Source: an uncultured bacterium (GTDB taxonomy: Bacteria > Krumholzibacteriota > Krumholzibacteriia > LZORAL124-64-63). From it: a stretch of DNA of 11,552 bases. Shown here piece by piece: positions 1 to 5,471 of this stretch (positions are counted from its first letter, which is position 1; each line of letters opens with the position of its first letter). Both the position numbers and the translations under genes were made by a program. The notes under the pieces are model-generated. The model saw only the letters and a list, made by a program, of their open reading frames with translations. It was not told the DNA's origin and did no database searches. The stretch spans positions 1 through 11,552 of the forward strand of contig CAINDZ010000728.1 of the NCBI GenBank assembly GCA_903847545.1. Reading direction: 5' to 3'.

Positions 1-29
1 ACCACCAGTGCCGTGATCAAACGATGCAT
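1..29 (-). CDS. 5' end of a leftward gene, probable exported protein (partial)
   Basis: Only the first nine codons are in the window. On the minus strand an ATG at 29-27 opens a frame reading MHRLITALV, which has the positive-then-hydrophobic character of the start of a signal peptide. A purine-rich GGGGGGA lies about 6 nt before the ATG, and a good sigma70-type promoter (66-93) places transcription start about 30 nt upstream. The combination of promoter, leader length, ribosome-binding-like sequence and signal-like start supports a real gene continuing to the left. Nothing can be said about its product. The short length makes this a tentative call. Confidence 0.45.
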
Positions 30-65
30 GCCAATCCCCCCAGTTTGAGTAAAAAACAGAGCGAA

Positions 66-93
66 ATTGTATTATATCCCGAGCATATTTCAA
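66..93 (-). promoter_or_regulatory. Sigma70-type promoter reading left
   Basis: On the minus strand a -35 TTGAAA (93-88) and a -10 TACAAT (71-66) are separated by 16 nt. The surrounding 1-110 stretch is conspicuously AT-rich compared with the rest of the window, as expected for a promoter region. An overlapping TATAAT (76-71) has no -35 at a good distance. Expected transcription start is near 59, giving a leader of about 30 nt to the ATG at 29. Confidence 0.55.
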
Positions 94-133
94 TAGGGGT
101 GATCTGTAGCGTCGGGACGTTGCGTTCCAGCGC

Positions 134-217
134 GGCGATGGGGTGACAGGGATGTCCCGGGCTATCCGCAGGCCGAAGGCCGAGGACTGCCCGGGACGTC
201 CCTGTCACCCCATCGCC
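134..217. repeat. 84-bp REP-like imperfect palindrome
   Basis: The left arm (134-174) and the right arm (178-217) are reverse complements with few mismatches and one single-base length difference around a GAA loop. The outer 19 bp pair perfectly, and after one mismatch the CGTCCCGGGC-type core also pairs. The element begins 3 bp beyond the stop codon of the M2 peptidase gene (221). The transcript would form a long hairpin, but no T run follows in either direction, so it is not a classical terminator. Size, palindromy and position directly behind a gene fit REP-type elements, which are mobilised by RAYT transposases and can stabilise mRNA ends. No second copy was seen in this window, so the repeat status itself is inferred. 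Confidence 0.6.
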
Positions 218-220
218 AAC

Positions 221-2101
221 CTAGAACGCGACCACCCGTCCGGCGTTCTGCTGCTCCAGCCACGCCTGCAGCGGTGCGTAGTACTCCAGAAGGGCCGCGC
301 TGGAGAGTTCCTCGCCGGTCGCCTCGCGCATGACCTGCGCCCAGTCGCGCGTGGCGCCCAGCCGCATCACCGACTCCAGGTAGTCGCCCACGGCCCTGTT
401 GCCGTAGTAGTTCGCCGCGTGCACGTCCTGGTGCAGGATCTCGCGGCAGATGTAGCGGTGCAACTGGTGCAGGATGACCTCGCTCAGCGCGTAGTCGTAG
501 TACTGCGCGGGGTCGTCGATGACGTGCGTCTTCGTCGCGGGGTCGCACCACTCCTCGCCGCGCGGCTCGGGCGGCACGATGCCCTGGTAGCGCGCCGCGT
601 ACTCCCACCACCGCGTGTTGTACAGGTTGCGCGGCAGGTCCTTCTCGTACAGGTCGTACTCCCAGTGTGTCATCGTGCCGCAGGCGAACGGCAGGAAGAC
701 CACCGGCCCGGTCAGCGCCTGGTTCAGGAGCCAGCGGATGCGGTCCGGCGCCGCGCCGGGCGCCACGATGCCGGCCTGCTCCAGGTAGGGCTCCTGCGCC
801 GCGGCCAGTTCGATGAGCGTGCCGATGCCCTCGTGGAAGGCGCGGTTGGCGCCCTCGCGCAGGATGGGGGGCACCTCGGGCCGGCTGTACGCAAGGTAGT
901 AGTACACATGGCCCAACTCGTGGTGCGTGGTGCCGAACCACTCGTAGTTCGGCTTGACGCTCATCAGCGCGCGCACGTCCTGGTCCAGGTCCACGTGCCA
1001 GGCCGATGCGTGCGTGTTCTTGCGCCGCGGCGCATCGGCCGGCAGCTCGTACAGGTCGCTGCGCGCCCAGAAGTCGGCCGGCAGCCGGGGGAAGCCCATC
1101 GAGACGTAGAAGCCCTCGGCCTGTTGCACGATCCAGCTGGGCTGCACCTGCCTCAGCTTCGCGTCCAGGTTGATGTCCTCGACGATGCCCGGCCAGGCCT
1201 GGCCGTAGCGGTTGTCCAGCCAATGCGCGGGCAGGCGGTCGGGCACGGGCTGGTTGTAGCGCCGGGCCAGTTCATATCGCGTCCAGCAGTGCAGTTGCTG
1301 ATACAGCGGCATGATGCCCGCGACCAGGTCGTCCATCAGCGTCATCATCTCGTCGGCGCCCATGCCGTAGTTGTCGGTCTCGAGCCCGAAGTACGACGAG
1401 AATCCCATCTCGCGCGCCACGCCGTTGCGCAGCCCCTGCAGGTCGACCAGCAGGTCGCGCAGGCGCGGGCCCACGTCCTTGCTGCATTCCCAAGCGGCCT
1501 GCCGCAGCCGCAGGTCGCGGCTGCCGGCCACCATCTCATCCAGCAGGTTGGGCGTCACGGTGCGCTCGGGGCGGCCGGGCACGCGCAGGGTCCAGGTGGT
1601 CGCGTACAGGCTGTCGGTGGCCTGGGCCTCGGTCGAGATCAGGTAGCGCACGCGCTCGCCGACGGGCGCGGGGTAGTGGGCGGCCAGCCGCCAGGCGGCG
1701 TTCAACTGGCGCTCCTGCAGGGGCGAGGCGTCGCCGCGCCCGCGCATCTCGCGCAGCTTCTCGATCACCTCGGCGCTGCCCACGTAGTCTCCCAGCGCGC
1801 GGCCGGCCTCCACGCGCGCGCGGGAGTTCGCCTCGGTGATGTCCGACTCGGCCGTGAACTTCGCGCCCTCGGCCGCGGTCCACAGCTGGCGGTAGCGGGT
1901 GTTGTACTGGTCGAGGAAGGCGGCGATGTCGCCTGGGCCGGCGGGCTCGGCCTGCTGCCCGGGGACCAGGGGCGTGGCCTCGGCCGGGCCGTGCGTCTCG
2001 ACGGGCCGGGCAGCGCGCGAGTCGCGTGTCAGGTACCAGGCGGACATGATGCCGGCCGCCAGCATGGCCATGCCGATTCCGGCGAGCGTGCGCGGTTGCA
2101 T
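221..2101 (-). CDS. M2-family (ACE-like) zinc dipeptidyl carboxypeptidase, exported
   Basis: A 626-aa metallopeptidase of the angiotensin-converting-enzyme family, which removes C-terminal dipeptides from peptides. The zinc site is intact: HELGH at residues 394-398 (His394 and His398 ligands, Glu395 catalytic) and third ligand Glu424 in FHEGIG. HASAW (364-368) matches the substrate-strand motif of ACE, and His526 and Tyr537 correspond to the transition-state-stabilising His and Tyr of ACE. Residues 8-24 form one hydrophobic stretch after a basic start, so the protein is exported or anchored with its catalytic domain outside the cytoplasm. A low-complexity Pro/Ala/Glu linker (31-58) follows. 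The ATG at 2101 is chosen because AAAGGA lies about 10 nt upstream and the hydrophobic segment follows directly; the open frame extends far upstream only as antisense-like sequence. It lies downstream of a terminator, so it probably has its own promoter in 2102-2256, where I see no convincing one. Confidence 0.93.
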   Translation of the reverse strand: MQPRTLAGIGMAMLAAGIMSAWYLTRDSRAARPVETHGPAEATPLVPGQQAEPAGPGDIAAFLDQYNTRYRQLWTAAEGAKFTAESDITEANSRARVEAGRALGDYVGSAEVIEKLREMRGRGDASPLQERQLNAAWRLAAHYPAPVGERVRYLISTEAQATDSLYATTWTLRVPGRPERTVTPNLLDEMVAGSRDLRLRQAAWECSKDVGPRLRDLLVDLQGLRNGVAREMGFSSYFGLETDNYGMGADEMMTLMDDLVAGIMPLYQQLHCWTRYELARRYNQPVPDRLPAHWLDNRYGQAWPGIVEDINLDAKLRQVQPSWIVQQAEGFYVSMGFPRLPADFWARSDLYELPADAPRRKNTHASAWHVDLDQDVRALMSVKPNYEWFGTTHHELGHVYYYLAYSRPEVPPILREGANRAFHEGIGTLIELAAAQEPYLEQAGIVAPGAAPDRIRWLLNQALTGPVVFLPFACGTMTHWEYDLYEKDLPRNLYNTRWWEYAARYQGIVPPEPRGEEWCDPATKTHVIDDPAQYYDYALSEVILHQLHRYICREILHQDVHAANYYGNRAVGDYLESVMRLGATRDWAQVMREATGEELSSAALLEYYAPLQAWLEQQNAGRVVAF

Positions 2102-2256
2102 CCTGAGCGGTCCTTTGCCGAGGTGGGCGCCGCCGACGGGTCGGGGCGTCGGCCGGTGCGCCGGGACCCGCCGCGGCGGCGCCCGGCGCCGGACGGCCGC
2201 GGCGCTGGCCCCACTGTGCCACACGCGGCCCGGCGAGGAAAGCCCGAGGTGGGCCG

Positions 2257-2288
2257 AAAAAAAGGGGCCGCGCACCGGGCGCGGCCCC
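2257..2288 (-). terminator. Rho-independent terminator of the polyamine operon
   Basis: A perfect 10-bp GC stem (2264-2273 with 2279-2288) and a 5-nt loop are followed, on the minus strand, by seven consecutive T residues (2263-2257). It starts 25 nt beyond the stop codon of the DHS-like gene. It ends the acidic protein, agmatinase and DHS-like transcript and separates it from the M2 peptidase gene. Confidence 0.9.
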
Positions 2289-2313
2289 TCGTTCACCGTC
2301 CAGGCGAGCCCGT

Positions 2314-3351
2314 TCAGGCGGTCGCGCCCGTGTTCGCCAGCAGCTTGTTGTACTGGCGGGCGGTGCGCTCCTTCCACAGGCCGCGGTGCCAGGCGTCGCT
2401 GATCATCAGCGGCAGCACCAGCGTCGCCTCGGCCCACACCATCTGCTCGAACGCGGTGTCGACCTTGCCCCACGAGCAGGCCTCCTGCAGCGTCGAGCCC
2501 GACAGGGCGCCGTCGCGCTCGTCGGCCACCGTGATCTGCAGGGCATACTTGTGCATGGGCTGCTCCTCGCCCAGGATGTCGGTCGCCACGACCACGTCCT
2601 GGGTGAAGTTCTTCGGCACGCCGCCGCCCAGCATGAAGATGCCGGTCTCGCCCGCGGCCAGCTTGATGCGCGTCAGCTCGCGGAAGTCCGCCACCGAGTC
2701 GATGGTCAGGTACTTCGCGTTGTTCCACTGGTGGTGCACCAGCCCGAAGCCCGCCGAGCAGTCGCTGAACGCGGGGCAAAAGATGGGCACGTCCTTCTTG
2801 TAGGCGGCGTGCACGATCGAGTGCTCGCAGCCCAGGCCGCGCTTGTCCAGCCAGGCGCCCATGGCGTGGATGAACTCGCGCGACGACCAGGCGCGCGGCT
2901 CGAGCTGGCCGGCGATCTCGGCGATCGCCATGTCGCACTCGCGCAGCTCGTCCTCGTCGATGTACGTGTCGTAGATGCGGTCGATGCCCATCTCGCGCAG
3001 CTTCTGGTCGTCGACGGCGTGGGGGGCGCCCTTGTAGTGGCGGAAGCCCATGCCCTCGAAGAAGTCCTGGTCGACGATGTTCGCGCCGGTCGAGACGATG
3101 GCGTCGACCATGTTGTTCTCGACCATCAGGGCCAGCGCGTCCTTCAGGCCGGCGCTGCACAGCGAGCCGGCCAGCGTCAGGATGACGCTGCAGTCGCGGT
3201 CGCCCAGCATCTGGTTGAGGATGTCGGTCGCGCGCGCAAGGTTGCGGGCCTGGAAGGCCATGTCGCCGTACGCCGCGATCAGCGGCCGGGCGTCGAAGGT
3301 CTTGACGTCGACGTGCTTGAGGACGTCGGACAGGATTTCTTTCTTGTTCAC
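2314..3351 (-). CDS. Deoxyhypusine-synthase-like NAD-dependent aminobutyltransferase
   Basis: A 345-aa protein of the deoxyhypusine synthase (DHS) family. DHS uses NAD to cleave spermidine and passes the 4-aminobutyl group to an enzyme lysine, then to an acceptor. The catalytic segment of the human enzyme (EAVSWGK) is matched by EACSWGK here, giving Glu290, Trp294 and nucleophile Lys296. Other family segments are LAGSLCSAGL (60-69), TGAN (88-91), PAFSDCSAGFG (193-203), GGGVPKN (242-248) and AEATLVLPLM. Bacteria have no eIF5A, so the product is more likely a polyamine such as homospermidine, or an unknown modified acceptor; some bacterial and plant DHS relatives act as homospermidine synthases. 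The start is GTG (3351), with AAAGGAG about 7 nt upstream. The GTG overlaps the TGA of agmatinase in a GTGA, indicating translational coupling. Family assignment is firm, the exact reaction is not. Confidence 0.93.
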   Translation of the reverse strand: MNKKEILSDVLKHVDVKTFDARPLIAAYGDMAFQARNLARATDILNQMLGDRDCSVILTLAGSLCSAGLKDALALMVENNMVDAIVSTGANIVDQDFFEGMGFRHYKGAPHAVDDQKLREMGIDRIYDTYIDEDELRECDMAIAEIAGQLEPRAWSSREFIHAMGAWLDKRGLGCEHSIVHAAYKKDVPIFCPAFSDCSAGFGLVHHQWNNAKYLTIDSVADFRELTRIKLAAGETGIFMLGGGVPKNFTQDVVVATDILGEEQPMHKYALQITVADERDGALSGSTLQEACSWGKVDTAFEQMVWAEATLVLPLMISDAWHRGLWKERTARQYNKLLANTGATA

Positions 3352-4247
3352 CGGGACTCTCCTTTGCCGAGGGCCGTGTAGTCGAAGGACAGGACGAAGG
3401 CCATCAGCTGGTAGGTCAGCCTCGCGGCCAGGAAATCGGGGGCCCGGTTCTCCGCTCGCGGCATCAGTTCCACGATGTCGAACCCGACCACCTGCCGCTC
3501 ACGGCACACGGCCCTGAGCAGCCCCTTGAGCTGACGGTAGGTCAGCCCGCCCGGCTCCGGCGTGCCCGTCGACGGCATTTCCGACGGATCGAGCACATCC
3601 AGGTCGATGGTGATGTAGACCGGCCCCTTGATGCGGTCGAGGATGCGGCGGGCCGTCGATTCCACGTCCTCGATCTCGTGCGCGAAGATGGTCCGGCCGG
3701 GCACCAGCCGGGCCTTCTCCTCGACGTCCATGCTGCGGATGCCGACCGCCACATAATCGGCGCATTCGGCCGCCCGCGCCATGACGCAGGCGTGGTTGCA
3801 CTTGGAGTGCTCGTATTCGTCCCGGCTGTCGCCGTGGGCGTCGAACTGCAGCACCGTCAGGCCCGGGTACCGGGCCGCGTGGGCCTGGATCAGGCCGATC
3901 GACACCGAATGCTCGCCGCCGAGGCCCACGACCGTGCGGCCGTCCGCCAGCAGGGCCTCGGTCTCGGCCCGGACCGAGGCGACCATGGCCTCGGGCGAGT
4001 CGAACCCGACCTGCGGCGCCATCGTCACGATCCCGGCGCGCCAGGGCTCCGAGTCGGTCTCGATGTCGTACAACTCCATGTTCGCCGAGGCGTGGAGCAG
4101 GGCGTCGGGGCCCTTGTCGGCGCCCTTCTGCCAGGTCGAAGTCCCGTCGTAGGGGATGGGCAGCACGGCAAAGCGCGCCGATGCGTACTCCGGGGCTTCC
4201 GGCAAACCGCCGAAAGCCCCGGGATCTTCGTGAAGATCCCGGGTCAT
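3348..4247 (-). CDS. speB: Agmatinase (arginase/ureohydrolase family)
   Basis: A 299-aa Mn-dependent ureohydrolase, most likely hydrolysing agmatine to putrescine and urea. All family signatures are present: GGEHS (110-114, metal His113), DAHGD (136-140) and the IDLDVLDP...STGTPEPGG block (214-234, metal Asp215 and Asp217), followed by FDIVELMP (256-263). The substrate is inferred from similarity to agmatinases and from the adjacent polyamine enzyme; other guanidino substrates are possible. The start is set at ATG 4247. A TTG two codons upstream (4253) and a TTG at residue 15 are alternatives, and none has a strong Shine-Dalgarno sequence. The first codons coincide with a perfect inverted repeat (4218-4243) that should fold in the mRNA and may limit initiation. 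The 3' end overlaps the DHS-like start by 4 bp, and the gene follows the acidic-protein gene by 77 nt, so all three are probably one transcript. Confidence 0.92.
   Translation of the reverse strand: MTRDLHEDPGAFGGLPEAPEYASARFAVLPIPYDGTSTWQKGADKGPDALLHASANMELYDIETDSEPWRAGIVTMAPQVGFDSPEAMVASVRAETEALLADGRTVVGLGGEHSVSIGLIQAHAARYPGLTVLQFDAHGDSRDEYEHSKCNHACVMARAAECADYVAVGIRSMDVEEKARLVPGRTIFAHEIEDVESTARRILDRIKGPVYITIDLDVLDPSEMPSTGTPEPGGLTYRQLKGLLRAVCRERQVVGFDIVELMPRAENRAPDFLAARLTYQLMAFVLSFDYTALGKGESR
4218..4243 (-). promoter_or_regulatory. Perfect inverted repeat at the agmatinase start codon
   Basis: CCCGGGATCTTC (4218-4229) is the exact reverse complement of 4232-4243, with 2 nt between the arms. 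In the mRNA this gives an 11-bp stem closed by a CACG tetraloop, starting one nucleotide after the AUG and covering codons 2-10 of agmatinase. It has no following U run, so it is not a standard terminator. Possible roles are control of translation initiation, attenuation or processing between the first gene and the rest of the operon, or binding of a dimeric protein at the DNA level. Function is inferred; the symmetry is read directly. Confidence 0.6.
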
Positions 4248-4290
4248 GGGCAAACCAACTTTCGGCGTGGAATCGCGGGATTCAGGCAGG

Positions 4291-4352
4291 GACTACTCGT
4301 CTTCCTTGTCCCAGTCGTCTGCGACTACTCGTCTTCCTTGTCCCAGTCGTCT
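4291..4352. repeat. 30-bp direct repeat spanning the stop codon of the acidic-protein gene
   Basis: Positions 4291-4320 and 4323-4352 are identical over 30 bp, separated by GC, so the period is 32 bp. The right copy encodes the last codons and the TAG stop of the acidic protein (minus strand). The left copy lies in the gap before agmatinase and is out of frame, because 32 is not a multiple of 3. It looks like a recent tandem duplication, plausibly by replication slippage near the GAC/GAT-rich tract, or an assembly artefact. Confidence 0.85.
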
Positions 4353-4621
4353 TCGCCTTCGAAGTCATCGTCTTCGTCGACGTCGAAGTCGTCCTCGTCC
4401 ATATCGAAATCGTCGTCGTCCTCGAAGTCGTCGTCGTCGACATCGGCGTCGTCGAAGTCGTCGTCGTCATCATCGCCACGCGCGCGCTTGGGCAGCTTCT
4501 GGCCCGGGCGGCTGAGGTCGTCGCGCTTGTGCTTCTCGCGGGTCGATTCGTCGTACTTACGCTTGTTGCGGGGCTTCGATTCGCCCTTGCCATCGCCGCG
4601 CAAGCTCTGCGTCACCAACAT
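4325..4621 (-). CDS. Small protein with basic N-terminus and Asp/Glu-rich tail, unknown function
   Basis: A 98-aa protein that I do not recognise. Residues 8-48 are Lys/Arg-rich and probably disordered. Residues 50-98 contain 37 Asp or Glu out of 49, interrupted at fairly regular intervals by single Phe, Met, Val or Trp (units such as DDDDF, DMDEDDF, DVDEDDDF). There is no signal peptide or membrane segment. It is very likely expressed: a full AGGAGG sits 8 nt before the ATG and a TTGACA promoter lies upstream. Being first in an operon with agmatinase and a DHS-like enzyme, it could bind polyamines or cations, act as a nucleic-acid mimic or RNA-polymerase delta-like factor, or even be an acceptor for the DHS-like enzyme. 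All of these are guesses. The DNA of the tail is a GAC/GAT-rich tract prone to length change. Confidence 0.78.
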   Translation of the reverse strand: MLVTQSLRGDGKGESKPRNKRKYDESTREKHKRDDLSRPGQKLPKRARGDDDDDDFDDADVDDDDFEDDDDFDMDEDDFDVDEDDDFEGEDDWDKEDE

Positions 4622-4720
4622 CGCTCGGACCTCCTAAGGCCGGGCTGGTCGGACCGGAAACCACAGCCGGGATAAAGCTCGGCGCCTGCCAAGGCACCCG
4701 CCCGGATGATGAGCCGGCAA

Positions 4721-4750
4721 AAGGTAGAGGCAGTGGAAAGGCGGTGTCAA
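4721..4750 (-). promoter_or_regulatory. Sigma70-type promoter of the polyamine operon
   Basis: On the minus strand a consensus -35 TTGACA (4750-4745) and a -10 TACCTT (4726-4721) are 18 nt apart. The transcription start would be near 4714, leaving a leader of about 93 nt before the AGGAGG-led ATG at 4621. That leader is long enough for a regulatory structure, but I see no known riboswitch in it. Confidence 0.7.
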
Positions 4751-4792
4751 GAGGGTAACGGCAGTTTTTTTACCCCCCGGAAAAGGTCCCTG

Positions 4793-4822
4793 TTGCACCC
4801 GCCGGGGCCGTTGTTCTATGTT
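4793..4822 (+). promoter_or_regulatory. Possible promoter of the SET-domain gene
   Basis: TTGCAC (4793-4798) and TATGTT (4817-4822) are 18 nt apart on the plus strand, about 95 nt before the GTG start at 4923. The -35 is weak (3 of 6). The location, divergent from the polyamine-operon promoter, is the main support. Confidence 0.3.
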
Positions 4823-4922
4823 CTCGCGCCAAATCCGTACCGGAAGCCAAATCCCGGCCACGGCGGCCGCAGCGTCGCCCCGGGGAAGGCTTTTCGGTCC
4901 AGTTTCGAGGGAGTCCAGGGCG

Positions 4923-5450
4923 GTGACGGAGGTCCACCGGGTGGCCGACAGCATCTACATCGCGGATTGCGCGTTCGGGAAGGGCGTCTTCGCCGCCCGG
5001 CCAATCCGCCGGGGCGAGACCATCCTGCGCTACCGGGGCCCGCGCATCGACCGCGACGACCCCGTCCACCACACCCCGGGTGCCGCCATGCTCCTGCAGA
5101 CGGGGGTGAGCACCTACATCCTGCCCGACAGCCCGGCCGTGCTGGTCAACCACTCGTGCGTGCCCAACGCCGGGCTGGTCGACAACCGGCGGCTGGTCGC
5201 CATCAGCGACATCCTGCCCGGCGAGCAGGTTACCTTCGACTACTCGACGAGCATGGATGACGGCATCTGGACGATGGCGTGCGGGTGCGGCGAGGCCGAG
5301 TGCAGGGGCCTGGTGGAGGACTTCCGCCACCTGCCCGAGCGCCTGCGCAACCGCTACCTGGCGCTCGGCATCGTGCAGGGCTTCATCGCCCGGCAGTACC
5401 GGCAGCGCCCGGACGCCGCGGCGGGGTTCGCCGACGCCGCGATCGCCTGA
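4923..5450 (+). CDS. SET-domain protein-lysine N-methyltransferase
   Basis: A 175-aa protein that is essentially one SET domain plus a post-SET zinc site. SET methyltransferases transfer methyl groups from S-adenosylmethionine to lysines in proteins. The SAM-binding GKGVFA (19-24), the knot-forming NHSCVPN (76-82), GEQVTFDYS (100-108, with active-site-type Tyr107) and the post-SET cysteines in CGCGEAECRG (Cys120, 122, 127) are all present; Cys79 would be the fourth zinc ligand. The start is put at GTG 4923 because GAGGGAG lies 9 nt upstream and the SET fold begins directly after it. An ATG at 4818 in frame would add 35 low-complexity residues but has no ribosome-binding site and overlaps the putative -10. 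It is monocistronic, divergent from the polyamine operon and convergent with mqnD. The substrate is unknown; bacterial SET proteins are reported to act on ribosomal, DNA-binding or host proteins. Confidence 0.88.
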   Translation: MTEVHRVADSIYIADCAFGKGVFAARPIRRGETILRYRGPRIDRDDPVHHTPGAAMLLQTGVSTYILPDSPAVLVNHSCVPNAGLVDNRRLVAISDILPGEQVTFDYSTSMDDGIWTMACGCGEAECRGLVEDFRHLPERLRNRYLALGIVQGFIARQYRQRPDAAAGFADAAIA

Positions 5451-5471
5451 GCCGGACCGGGTCCGGCTCAG
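5447..5471. terminator. Palindrome joining two convergent stop codons, possible bidirectional terminator
   Basis: CTGAGCCGGAC (5447-5457) is the exact reverse complement of 5461-5471, with a 3-nt CGG loop. The TGA of the SET gene (5448-5450) and the TGA of mqnD (5468-5470, minus) occupy mirror positions within the stem, and only 17 bp separate the two genes. There is no T run on either side, so intrinsic termination would be weak; it may instead protect both mRNA 3' ends. Confidence 0.5.

Noticed and set aside
17..208. 63-codon minus-strand open frame near the left end
   Set aside because: It runs across the palindrome and the promoter. Its peptide resembles the plus-strand one only because the DNA is palindromic.
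2205..2221. TGGCAC on the minus strand upstream of the M2 gene, as in a sigma54 promoter
   Set aside because: The GC of the -12 element is off by one base and the TT is missing, so it does not fit the required spacing.
143..2803. Very long plus-strand open frame (886 codons) across the M2 peptidase and the DHS-like gene
   Set aside because: It is antisense to two genes with clear family motifs. The translation is Arg/Val/His/Gly-rich without any domain, as expected for the complement of high-GC coding DNA.
2102..3160. Upstream extension of the M2 peptidase frame
   Set aside because: It overlaps the DHS-like gene in another frame and the terminator at 2257-2288. The ATG at 2101 has a ribosome-binding site and is followed directly by the hydrophobic export segment.
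2386..3381. Plus-strand open frame opposite the DHS-like gene
   Set aside because: Low-complexity Val/Asp/Leu/Gln composition, no ribosome-binding site, and antisense to a well-supported gene.
4181..4675. Plus-strand frames with Ser-rich or Val-rich runs opposite the acidic protein
   Set aside because: They are the complement of the GAC/GAT tract. The minus-strand frame has AGGAGG and a promoter, whereas the plus frames have neither.
4818..4922. ATG at 4818 as the start of the SET protein
   Set aside because: No Shine-Dalgarno, low-complexity N-terminal extension, and overlap with the putative -10. GTG 4923 has GAGGGAG at good spacing.
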